DNA of 64,000 nt. Source: Streptomyces hygroscopicus. Lineage in GTDB: Bacteria; Actinomycetota; Actinomycetes; Streptomycetales; Streptomycetaceae. The stretch lies in assembly GCF_026168105.1 (NCBI RefSeq), contig NZ_LBMW01000008.1, positions 62,001 through 126,000 on the forward strand, written 5' to 3'. Position numbers and translations under genes: made by a program. The notes below the pieces were generated by a model. That model was not told the origin of the DNA, ran no database searches, and was given only the letters and a program-made list of their open reading frames with translations. This document shows, in pieces, positions 16,430 to 25,600 of the stretch. How positions within the stretch are numbered: position 1 is the first letter of the stretch; every line of letters begins with the position of its first letter.

Positions 16430-18524
16430 GCGTGAACTCCTCGTGGGGGGTCGGGTGGTGTCCGGTCGCGGAGGTGCCCGGACCGGCTCGGGAAGACGTC
16501 GAGGCGGTCAGGAAGGGCTGGAACGGTGGTGTTTCCCGGTGATCGAGATCCATGGCGACCAGGGCCGGGCCACCGCCGTCGTTGCTGCGCAGCAACGCGT
16601 TGCGCAGCTGTGCCGGGTTGTCGGCCTGGGCGACGCGCAGCCGGGGAAACATCGCCTCCGCGCCCGCGGCAATGCGGGACGGGTGGAAGACGTTTTCGGC
16701 GCGGGCACCGCCCTGGAAGAGCTCCTCCCGCATGACGCACATGGCGTGCGCGTTGTTGTTCAGGACGACGAAGGTGACCGGCGCGTCGTACTCGATGGCG
16801 GTGTGCATCTCCATGCCGTGCATGAAGAACGCCCCGTCACCGGCCACCACGTACGTACGCCGGCCGGTGGCCAGCGCGGCGCCGATCCCGGCGCCGAAGG
16901 TGTAGCCCATACCGCCCATGCCCACCGCCACGACGAAGCGCCCGTCGCGAGGGGCCGGCAGGGCGTGGATGGCGGCGGCGCCCACGTTTCCGGCGTCCAC
17001 GAAGACATGGGCGTCCTGTGGCAGCGCCTCGGCGATCGCGGCGACCACCGAGGCGTAGTCGGTGTCCGGACCGGAAACCGGTGGCGGGCGCAGGAGGGAC
17101 GGGGAGCGATGGTCCGGGCAGGCGGGTGGCCGTGGCCGGACACGGTGCTGAAGCGTGTGCAGCGTGTCGGCCACTCCTCCGAGCAGGGCGATGCCCGGGA
17201 CGAACGGTGGCTCGGGATCGACACAGACCACGGGCATCTCGGTGAGCAGCGGCTCCAGCGTCCCCCGCGCCAGCACGGGCAGGCGCGTGCCCACCAGCAG
17301 ACAGGCGTCGGCCCGGCGCAGGCAGTCCTCCACCTCGCGGTGGCCCATCACGCCTGCCACGCCCACGAACCGGGGGCTGCGATTGTCGTAGACGTCCTTG
17401 GCGTCCGGCGTCACGGCCACGCAGGCGCCCAGGCGGCGCACCAGGCCGGTCAGTTCCTCGCGCGCCCTCGTCCCGGCCACTCCTTCCCCGGCGATCACCA
17501 TCACGTGGGAGGCGTCCTCCAGCACGTCGACCGCCTCGGCCACGGAGGCGAGATCCGGCAGCGGGGGCGCGGGCGGGGGCGAGTGCGTCGCGTGTGCTGT
17601 TCGGGGCGTCTCTGCCGTTCGTGGCGTCTGGGCCTTTCGGGTTGCGTCTGCCGTGCGTGGCGTCTGGGCCTTTCGGGTTGCGTCTGCCGTGCGGGGCGTC
17701 TGGGCCTTTCGGGTTGCGTCTGCCGTGCGGGGCGTCTGGGCCGTTCGCGTTGCGTCTGCCGTGTGGGGCGCCTTGGCCGTTCGCGTTGCGTCTGCCGTGC
17801 GCGGTGCCTCTTCCGCCCGTGCCGCCTCTTCCGCCCGTGCCGCCTCGGCTCCTCCGCCTGACGCCGCCGCGGGTGTTCCCGCCGCCGCGGGTGTTCCCGT
17901 CGGCGTATGCGTTTCGGCGGTCCGCGCGGACCCCGCGGCTGCTCCGGTGGCCGCGGGCACCGCGGTTCCCGTAACCGTCGGCACCTTGAGGCGGCCCTGC
18001 TGGACGTCCTTGGGCAGGAGCAGCACGGCGGGTCCGCGCGGCTCGGTCCGGGCCGCGGTGATCGCGCGGGCCAGCAGCCCGATGATCGCGTCGGGCTCGG
18101 TCACCCGGACGCAGAACCGTGAGACGGGTGCGAAGACGTCCCGGGCGTCGAAGGAGCCCGCCTTGCCGCTGGAGTCCTGAAAGGCGCCCCGGCCCTCCTG
18201 ACCGATGGGCGGCTGTCCGACCAGGGCCAGCAGCGGGATACGTGAGGCGTGGGCCTCGGCCAGTCCCGGAACCAGGTTCATCGCACCCCCGCCGGACGTG
18301 GCCGCGACGACGCCCAGGCGTGCGGTGGCCCGGGCATACCCGTCCGCCATGGTGACCGCGGAGAACTCGTGTTTGGCCACGACACCGCTGATCCGGCCGG
18401 GGGCGTGGTGCACCGCGTCGTACAGGTCCTCGATGTTGGCCCCGCCGACCCCGAACACGTACCGAACACCGATTCGGTCCAACTCGGCGGCCAGGTAGTC
18501 CACCAGACGCATGTGATACGTCAT
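16404..18524 (-). CDS. ThDP-dependent decarboxylase/carboligase with an expanded repetitive linker
   Basis: A 706-residue enzyme of the acetolactate synthase/pyruvate decarboxylase superfamily. The PYR domain has the catalytic Glu in VAKHEFSAVTMADGYAR. A central domain carries ITVIAGEGVAGT-like patterning, and the PP domain has the ThDP/Mg motif GDGAFF...LNNN. Between PYR and central domains (about residues 200-310) is an Ala/Thr/Arg-rich low-complexity insert encoded by a 36-bp tandem repeat. The start ATG (18522-18524) overlaps the regulator stop as ATGA and has GGAGGT upstream. It likely forms an acyloin or activated aldehyde; substrates are unknown. Confidence 0.85.
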   Translation of the reverse strand: MTYHMRLVDYLAAELDRIGVRYVFGVGGANIEDLYDAVHHAPGRISGVVAKHEFSAVTMADGYARATARLGVVAATSGGGAMNLVPGLAEAHASRIPLLALVGQPPIGQEGRGAFQDSSGKAGSFDARDVFAPVSRFCVRVTEPDAIIGLLARAITAARTEPRGPAVLLLPKDVQQGRLKVPTVTGTAVPAATGAAAGSARTAETHTPTGTPAAAGTPAAASGGGAEAARAEEAARAEEAPRTADATRTAKAPHTADATRTAQTPRTADATRKAQTPRTADATRKAQTPRTADATRKAQTPRTAETPRTAHATHSPPPAPPLPDLASVAEAVDVLEDASHVMVIAGEGVAGTRAREELTGLVRRLGACVAVTPDAKDVYDNRSPRFVGVAGVMGHREVEDCLRRADACLLVGTRLPVLARGTLEPLLTEMPVVCVDPEPPFVPGIALLGGVADTLHTLQHRVRPRPPACPDHRSPSLLRPPPVSGPDTDYASVVAAIAEALPQDAHVFVDAGNVGAAAIHALPAPRDGRFVVAVGMGGMGYTFGAGIGAALATGRRTYVVAGDGAFFMHGMEMHTAIEYDAPVTFVVLNNNAHAMCVMREELFQGGARAENVFHPSRIAAGAEAMFPRLRVAQADNPAQLRNALLRSNDGGGPALVAMDLDHRETPPFQPFLTASTSSRAGPGTSATGHHPTPHEEFTHDRPIHVG
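17611..17840. repeat. 36-bp minisatellite inside the ThDP enzyme gene, plus an 18-bp doublet
   Basis: Five consecutive, nearly identical 36-bp units occupy 17611-17646, 17647-17682, 17683-17718, 17719-17754 and 17755-17790. A degenerate sixth unit and two copies of an 18-bp unit (17809-17844 region) follow. All units are multiples of three, so the frame is kept, giving 12-residue repeats on the minus strand (RTADATRKAQTP). Successive units differ by a few base changes, as expected for slippage or unequal recombination. Confidence 0.9.
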
Positions 18525-19543
18525 GCCGACCTCCGTTCCGCCCAGCCGGGCTCGACGACCAGGCCGGAGGGGGTGTGGAGCTGGAAGTGCTGCCGATACT
18601 GGGCGGGGGTGAGGCCGAGGAGGGCGCCGAACGCCCGCAGGAACGTTTCGACGGTGGTGAACCCGCACCGACTCGCGATCTGGCCCACCGACAGCTCGGT
18701 GACCTCCAGCAGCTGACGGGCCCGGGCGATGCGCAATCGCCGGACGTACTGGCCGGGCGTCACCCCCACCGCGCGACGGAACACCCGGGCGAAGTGACGC
18801 GGGCTCATGCTCGCCCGGTCGGCAAGTTCGGACACCGGCAGCGCGCGATGGAGGTTCTCCTGGATCCAGTCCTGCACGCCCCGGATCGGTTCCTGCTCGG
18901 TGAGTTGTGCGTCCAGGACCATGCTGAACTGCGCCTGGCCGCCGGGTCGCTTGAAGTACAGCACCAGGAATTTCGCGACCTCCAGGGCACAATCCGGCCC
19001 GTGGTCGCCCTCCACCAGAGCCAAGGCCATGTCGATGCCGGTGGACACACCCGCCGAGGTGACGAACGGGCCGTCCCGGATGAAGATCGGCTCGGGATCC
19101 ACGGTCACCTCGGGGTAGCGGCGGGCCATCTGTTCCCAGAACGCCCAGTGCGTGGTGGCCCGCCGTCCGTCAAGGAGACCGGCCTCGGCCAGCAGAAACG
19201 CCCCGCCGCACACGGACGCCACGCGCCGGGACCGCGCAGCGGCGCGTCTGATCCAGGCGATGAAGGAGGAATTCAGCAAGGCCTCTTTCAGGCCCGGCCC
19301 GCCGGGAACGAGAAGCGTGTCGATCGCCCCCTCGGCCGCCTCCAGCGGCTCCGCCTGCACGACCAGGCCCGCGGAGGTGGGCACTGATGGTGCGTCAGGG
19401 GAGACGCACTGCAGTCGGTAGGTGCTGCCCGGCCCGGATAACAGCCGGTTCACGCTGTCGAATACTTCGAGCGGTCCACTGACGTCCAGTGTCTGGGCGC
19501 CTGGGTAGACCGCGATGACAACACGTCGTTCCTTCACGATCAC
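18521..19543 (-). CDS. GlxA-family transcriptional regulator (DJ-1/PfpI plus AraC HTH)
   Basis: A 340-residue regulator. A DJ-1/PfpI-like domain fills about residues 1-190, with the nucleophile-elbow Cys in ASVCGGAFLLAEAGLL, and a double AraC helix-turn-helix follows (MSPRHFARVFRRAVGVTPGQYV, then a second HTH ending LGLTPAQYRQHF). The start is put at GTG 19541-19543, where family similarity begins; GTG 19535-19537 is an alternative. Codon 35 is TTA (19439-19441), the only one I noticed in the biosynthetic genes. It is the first gene of the leftward operon and probably a pathway-specific regulator whose translation needs bldA tRNA. Confidence 0.85.
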   Translation of the reverse strand: MIVKERRVVIAVYPGAQTLDVSGPLEVFDSVNRLLSGPGSTYRLQCVSPDAPSVPTSAGLVVQAEPLEAAEGAIDTLLVPGGPGLKEALLNSSFIAWIRRAAARSRRVASVCGGAFLLAEAGLLDGRRATTHWAFWEQMARRYPEVTVDPEPIFIRDGPFVTSAGVSTGIDMALALVEGDHGPDCALEVAKFLVLYFKRPGGQAQFSMVLDAQLTEQEPIRGVQDWIQENLHRALPVSELADRASMSPRHFARVFRRAVGVTPGQYVRRLRIARARQLLEVTELSVGQIASRCGFTTVETFLRAFGALLGLTPAQYRQHFQLHTPSGLVVEPGWAERRSA

Positions 19544-20084
19544 AGACTGTTCCCAGCAATGAGCCGTCCACAAGGACAGCTTGTTGACGATTCCTGCCAC
19601 GCCCTCACTCGCCTCGCTCACCAGGCAGAAGACCTCGAGCGGGTGCGGGTGAAACCGGTCACGGTCGAGGTGACACGTGACTTCCGGATCCGGGCCCGGG
19701 CGCCTGTCCACCCGTCGGGGCGGCGACGAGGCGTCAGGAGACGTCAGCAGGGAGCGTCGTCGGGCCGAGGCGTGAACCCATCGGTGGGGACGATGACGGG
19801 GCCACCTGGGGGACGGCACGATTCCGGGCGCTCCTGCATGCGGGTGGACCACGGGATCCTCGTGTGCCCACCGCGGTTCGCAGGGGTGAACCGCCGTACG
19901 GGTGACTTGCCCCGCGCCCCGGCGGCGCAAGGCCCGCAAAACACTGCAGGTTGAGCGCTACGGGCCATTCCTCGCGGTGAAATCCGAGTGGCAGGCCGAC
20001 GGTGGCCGTCCCAAACTGAAGCGCACGTGATCAATTATGGGACCCAAAGCTTCGTTGGTTTTCCGGATTCCTCGAGGAGTTGGA
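19544..20084. promoter_or_regulatory. Divergent regulatory region between the two biosynthetic gene sets
   Basis: A 541-bp non-coding stretch separates the leftward regulator operon from the rightward carrier/LbH gene. Both sets must be initiated here, and it is the most likely binding site for the GlxA-like regulator. The last 60 bp before the rightward start (around 20030) are AT-richer than average. I cannot place exact promoter hexamers or operators. Confidence 0.5.
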
Positions 20085-22685
20085 ATGGTGGACGAGTCTA
20101 CCGAGGTCTTGCTGTCCGGACCGGGTGAATCCGTGGTCGCAGGGCCCGGCAGCGCCGACCCGACGACGACCGACACCGAGAGGTCCCTGGCCGACGTACT
20201 GGCCGAGGTCGTGGGCGTCGAACACGTGTCGGCCGACAGCCACTTCTTCGACGACCTCGGCGCCAACTCCCTGGTCATGGCCAGATTCTGTGCACGAGTC
20301 AGAAAGCGGCAGGATCTGCCGTCCGTGTCGATGAAGGACATCTACCGGCACCCCACGGTCCGGAAGCTGGCAGCCGCCCTCGCGGACGCCGCTCCTCCTC
20401 CGGTCGAGTCGACGCTCCCGATTCCGGCGTCGGCACAGACGACGTCGCCGACGCCGGTGGCACGGACGAGCACAGTGAATTACGTCCTTTGCGGAACGCT
20501 GCAGCTGCTGGCTTTCCTCGCGTATTCCATGGTCACCGGACTTGTCGCCGCGCAGGGCTACGAGTGGGTCGCCGACGGTTCAGGTCTGGCCGACGTCTAT
20601 CTGAGGTCGCTTCTGTTCGGCGGCACGGGCTTCGTCATCCTGTGTGCTTTTCCGGTCATGGCCAAATGGATCCTCATCGGGCGCTGGAAACCCCGCGAGT
20701 TCCCCATCTGGAGCCTGACCTATCTGCGCTTCTGGATCGTCAAGGCGCTGCTCCATGCCAACCCCATGATTCTCTTCGTCGGCAATCCGCTGTACGTGCT
20801 GTACCTGCGGGCGCTCGGCGCGCGCATCGGCAAGGGAGTCACGATCCTCTCCCGGTCCGTCCCGGTCTGCACCGACCTGCTCACGATCGGAGCCGGCACG
20901 GTGATCCGCAAGGACTCGTTCTTCCTCGGCTACCGGGCGCACGCCGGACGCATCCAGACCGGCCGGGTCACGCTCGGCCGGGACGTGTTCGTCGGCGAGA
21001 AGTCGGTGCTCGACATCGACACGTCGATGGGCGACGGAGCCCAGCTGGGCCACACGTCCTCCCTGTACCGAGGTCAGACGATCCCGGACGGCGTGCGCGT
21101 GCACGGATCCCCGGCGGAGCCGACGGAGACCGACTACATCAGGGTCACGCCGGCCCCGTGCGGCACGTGGCGCCGGGCCGGCTTCGGGTTCCTCACCATG
21201 GTCCAGTTGCTCTTCGTCTACGCACCGCTGGCCGTCGGCGGTATGTACATGCTTTTCGCGGAGGTTCCGGCACTCGGCGATCGCCTGGACCCGACCGATG
21301 TCGACTCCTTCGCGGAGGTTCTCGTCGATGCGCTGCTCGTGTCCGTCACGCTGTTGTTCGGCCTCGCCGTCCTGGGCCTCGTCGCCCTGTTCCCCGTTCC
21401 GCGCCTGCTGAGTCGGGCCATCAAGCCCGACACGGTCTATCCGCTCTACGGCTTCCATTACGCGGCGCACCGGGCTCTAGTCGGCCTGACGAACCTGAAG
21501 TTCTTGCCCTGGCTCTTCGGCGACAGCTCCTACATCGTCCCCTATTTCAGCCGCCTCGGATTCGACCTGTCCCCGGTCGAGCAGACCGGGTCGAACTTCG
21601 GCACGCAGGTGAAGCACGAGAATCCGTATCTGGTTTCGGTCGGCACCGGAACGATGGTGGCCGACGCGCTCTCCATCGTCAACGCGGACTACTCGAGCAC
21701 ATCATTCCGGGTCTCCCGGGCATCGATCGGGCCCCGCAACTTCCTCGGCAACAACATCGCATATCCCGCGGGAAGCAGAACGGGTGACAACTGCCTGCTC
21801 GCGACCAAGGTGATGGTCCCGCTCGACGGTGAGATCCGTGAAGGCGTCGGGCTGCTCGGCTCACCGTGCTTCGAGATTCCGCGGTCCGTGGAGCGCGACT
21901 CCCGGTTCGACCATTTGCGAACAGGCGACGAACTGCGCCGCAATCTCGCCGCGAAGAACCGCTACAACCTCCGCACGATGGCTCTCATGCTGCTGGTGCG
22001 ATGGGTGCACACCTTCGTGGTCACGGCGCTCGGTTTCGCGGCCTTCGGACTGTACGGTGCCCTCGGTCATACGGCGTTCGCCGCGGACCTGGTGCTCACC
22101 TTCGCGTTCACCGTCGTGTACTACGTCCTGGTGGAGCGCTGCATCAGGTCGTTCCGACCGCTCCGGCCGGTGCTGTGCTCCATCTACGACCCGCGTTTCT
22201 GGCTGCACGAGCGCCTCTGGAAGATGCCGCTCGCCTGGCTGAACCTCCTCAACGGAACCCCCTTCAAGACCATGGTCTGGCGGATGCTGGGTGCTCGCAT
22301 CGGCCGCCAGGTCTTCGACGACGGCTGCGGGGTGACGGAGCGGACGCTCACCGCCATCGGTGATGGCTGCGCACTCAATGCCGGGGCCGAGCTCCAGTGC
22401 CACTCGCAGGAGGACGGCACCTTCAAGTCCGACCGCACCACGCTCGGTGCAGGCTGCACCGTCGGGGTCGGCGCACATGTGCACTACGGCGTGACGATCG
22501 GGGACGGTGCCGTGCTGGCACCCAATTCCTTCCTGATGAAGGGCGAGGAAGTCCCCCCGCACGCCCGATGGGGCGGAAACCCCGCCGCCGAGATGGCGGA
22601 TGCCCCCGAGGACCGGTCTGGCGGCACAGGCTCGGCAACCACAGCGGGAACGTTCGGCCATGGCGCCGCGGCAACGATCAGTTGA
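20085..22685 (+). CDS. Carrier-domain membrane protein with three tandem LbH domains (Pls-like, lacking an A domain)
   Basis: An 866-residue protein. A thiolation domain comes first (about 30-105), with phosphopantetheine Ser62 in HFFDDLGANSLV. Membrane segments alternate with three left-handed beta-helix (hexapeptide-repeat) acyltransferase-like domains at about 260-360, 505-605 and 735-840. This T/TM/three-soluble-domain layout matches the C-terminal part of poly-amino-acid synthetases such as epsilon-poly-lysine synthetase (Pls), where these domains link monomers. The adenylation domain that normally leads is missing; the next gene has one. The start ATG (20085) follows AGGAG; an in-frame ATG at 20037 lacks such a site. 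Confidence 0.87.
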   Translation: MVDESTEVLLSGPGESVVAGPGSADPTTTDTERSLADVLAEVVGVEHVSADSHFFDDLGANSLVMARFCARVRKRQDLPSVSMKDIYRHPTVRKLAAALADAAPPPVESTLPIPASAQTTSPTPVARTSTVNYVLCGTLQLLAFLAYSMVTGLVAAQGYEWVADGSGLADVYLRSLLFGGTGFVILCAFPVMAKWILIGRWKPREFPIWSLTYLRFWIVKALLHANPMILFVGNPLYVLYLRALGARIGKGVTILSRSVPVCTDLLTIGAGTVIRKDSFFLGYRAHAGRIQTGRVTLGRDVFVGEKSVLDIDTSMGDGAQLGHTSSLYRGQTIPDGVRVHGSPAEPTETDYIRVTPAPCGTWRRAGFGFLTMVQLLFVYAPLAVGGMYMLFAEVPALGDRLDPTDVDSFAEVLVDALLVSVTLLFGLAVLGLVALFPVPRLLSRAIKPDTVYPLYGFHYAAHRALVGLTNLKFLPWLFGDSSYIVPYFSRLGFDLSPVEQTGSNFGTQVKHENPYLVSVGTGTMVADALSIVNADYSSTSFRVSRASIGPRNFLGNNIAYPAGSRTGDNCLLATKVMVPLDGEIREGVGLLGSPCFEIPRSVERDSRFDHLRTGDELRRNLAAKNRYNLRTMALMLLVRWVHTFVVTALGFAAFGLYGALGHTAFAADLVLTFAFTVVYYVLVERCIRSFRPLRPVLCSIYDPRFWLHERLWKMPLAWLNLLNGTPFKTMVWRMLGARIGRQVFDDGCGVTERTLTAIGDGCALNAGAELQCHSQEDGTFKSDRTTLGAGCTVGVGAHVHYGVTIGDGAVLAPNSFLMKGEEVPPHARWGGNPAAEMADAPEDRSGGTGSATTAGTFGHGAAATIS

Positions 22686-22699
22686 GAAGGGCCATTTCG

Positions 22700-25600
22700 A
22701 TGGGAGCGCATGTGCAAGCGGACCGGGAGTTCTGGGGCGGCGTGCTGGCTGCCGGTGGTTTCACGGCGGTTCCTCGGTGGGCCCGGGAGCCGGAGGTGGG
22801 TGTGGCCGAGCACCGGGCGGTGGTTCCTGCCGACGTGGTGGCGGCGGTGCGCGGGCTGGCGGCGGAGTCGGAGGTATCGCTGAGTTCGGTGCTGCTGGCC
22901 GCCCACGCCAAGGTGCTGAGCGCACTGTCGGGTGACCAGGAGGTGGTGACTGGTTACGCCACCGGTGTGGGGGGCCGTCCGCTGCCGTGCCGGCTGACGG
23001 TCGCCCCCGGGTCGTGGCGGGCGCTGGTGTCGAGCGTCCAACGGGTGGAGGCAGCGTCGCTGGCGCACCGGGCGTTTCCGGTGGACCGGCTGCGCCGGGA
23101 GCTGGGGCTGGCCGGGCCGTCGTACGAGGTCGTGTTCGAGCCGTCGGAAGCCGAGGGCGATCTCGACGACGACGTGGTGCTGGGGGTGGGCTGGTGTGAG
23201 CGGGGCGAGCGGCTGGAGGTACGGCTGCGGTATCGCACGGAGGCGCTGGATGCCGAGTGCGCCGCCCGGATCGCCGGCTACCACCTGGCAGCGCTGGGAC
23301 TGATGGCGGCCGATCCGGACGCCGACCATGCGCGCCGGAGTCTGCTCTCGCCGGGGGAGGTGCGCCATCAGCTCGAGGATCTGGCCGGGCCGTCCCGGAC
23401 GCTGCCCGAGGGGCGGGTGCACGAGCTGTTCGAGCAGCGGGTGCGGGCACACCCGGAGGCGGTGGCGGCAATCCAAGGGGAACGCGCCTGGACGTACGGG
23501 GAGCTCAACGCACGTGCGAACCGGCTGGCTCGGGCGCTGCAGGCGCGGGGGCTGGGCCGCGAAGAGGTGGTGGGGGTGGTCACCGAACGCACGCTTGACT
23601 GGCTTGCCGCGGTGCTCGCGGTCTTCAAGGCGGGGGGCGTGTATCTGCCGATCGAGCCGCACTTTCCGGCGGGCCGGATCGCGGCGACGTTGTCGCGTGC
23701 CGGGTGCCGGCTCGTGCTGACCGAGCCGGGCGCCACCGAGACCCTCGACCAGGCCCTGGCCACGCTGCCGGGCGTCGAGAGGCTGCTGGTCGGTGCGGCG
23801 TACGCAGAGCAGCACGCCGACGGCGACGCCGGGGTGAAGGTGGCGGCCGACCAACTCGCCTACATCTACTTCACCTCCGGCTCCACCGGCGAGCCCAAGG
23901 GCGCGATGTGCGAGCACGCGGGCATGCTCAACCACCTCTACGCCAAGATCGACGACTTGGGGATCGGTCCCGGGCAGGTGGTGGCGCAGACGGCCCCGCA
24001 GTGTTTCGACATCTCGCTGTGGCAGTTGCTGGCCGCGCTGCTCGTGGACGGGCGGACGCTGCTGGTCGGTCAGGAGGTGATCACCGATGTGGAGCGGTTC
24101 CTGGACACCCTTGTGCGCGGCCGGGTCGGTGTGGTGCAGCTCGTGCCCTCCTACCTGGAGGTGGTGGTGTCGTATCTGGAGCGGCATCCCCGCGCATTGC
24201 CGGACCTGAAGTGTGTGTCGGTGACCGGCGAGGCGCTGAAGCGCGAGCTGGTGCAGCGCTGGTTCTCGGTCCAGCCGGAGATCAAGCTGGTCAACGCCTA
24301 CGGACTGACCGAGACCTCGGACGACACCAACCACGACGTCATGGACGGGGTCCCGGAACGAGTGCTGTTGGGGCGTCCGGTCAACAACGTACGTGTCTAC
24401 GTGGTCGACGAGCATCTGTCGCTGGCGCCGCTGGGCGCCCCGGGGGTGATTGCCTTTTCCGGGGTCTGCGTGGGGCGGGGGTACGTCAACGATCCCGAAC
24501 GCACCCGTGAGGCCTACCGGGAGGATCCGTACCGGCCGGGGGAGCGGCTCTACCTGGGCGGTGACTGGGGGCGCTGGCACCCCTCCGGCAAGCTGGAGTT
24601 CCTCGGCCGCCGGGACAACCAGGTCAAGATCCGCGGCTTCCGTATCGAGATCGGTGAGATCGAGAACACCCTGCTGCGGGTGCCCGGTGTACGGGACGGT
24701 GCGGTGGTCGTCGCCGAACGGCCCGGCCGCAGCACGCACCTGATCGCCTTCCACACCGGCCGGCGCCTGTCGGTGGACACGCTGCGCGAGGCACTGGGCG
24801 AGGTGCTGCCCGCATACATGGTTCCGACGGCCTTCCACTGGCGGCACAGCCTCCCACTGACCGCCAACGGCAAGATCGACAGGAAGGCTCTCACCGCGCT
24901 GGCCGAACAGAGCGCGCCGGCCGCGCAGGGCGAAGCCGCCGGGAGGCAGGACCGCGCTCCGCGCACCCCGGCCGAACGGAAGCTGGCGGCCGTCTGGGCC
25001 GAGCTGCTGGGCCTTCCCGAGCATCGGATCGGCCGGCAGGACCACTTCTTCGACTCCGGCGGCACCTCGCTGGCGGCGGTGAAACTCACCCTCGCACTGG
25101 ACCGCGCGGTGTCCCTCAAGGACATCACCCGCCACCCGGTGCTCGCGGACCTCGCCGCGCTCCTCGACGGCGCCGCCCGGCAGCACCCGGAGCTGCTTCA
25201 GCCCCTGTGGGTACCGGACCGTGGACCGGAATGCGCACTCGTGTGCTTCCCCTATGCGGGCGGGAACGCCGTCAACTTCCAGCCGATGGCCTCCGCCCTG
25301 GCGGGTGGCGGTGCCGCGGTGTACGCCGTCGACCTGCCCGGTCACGACCTGGCCGCCCGCAGCGAGCCTCTCGCGCCGATGGCACGGACGACGGAGCAGG
25401 TCGTCGCGGAGGTCCTCGGGCGCGGTCTGAGCAGGGTCATGCTCTGGGGCCACTCCTCAGGTGCCGCGCCGGCCGTGGACACGGCGAGGAAGCTGCAGGA
25501 GCGGGGGGTGGACGTCTCCCGCGTGTTCCTCGGCGCACAACTGCTCGGCACCGCCGCCGCCCGGCGCGCCGCCATCGCCGGGCTGACCGGACAGAGCGAC

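Noticed and set aside
16404..18992. Longer N-terminal extension of the ThDP gene (862 residues)
   Set aside because: The extra 156 residues are antisense-like composition lying over the AraC-type HTH gene; ATG 18524 has a good ribosome site and the family start.
18521..19939. Longer start for the GlxA-like regulator (472 residues)
   Set aside because: The first 130 residues have no family similarity and lie in the divergent regulatory region.
19559..19954. Rightward small gene in the divergent biosynthetic intergenic region
   Set aside because: No ribosome site and no recognisable domain; composition fits non-coding shadow.
22484..25453. 989-codon leftward frame opposite the NRPS
   Set aside because: It is a high-GC shadow of the NRPS, rich in His/Arg/Gln with no domains.
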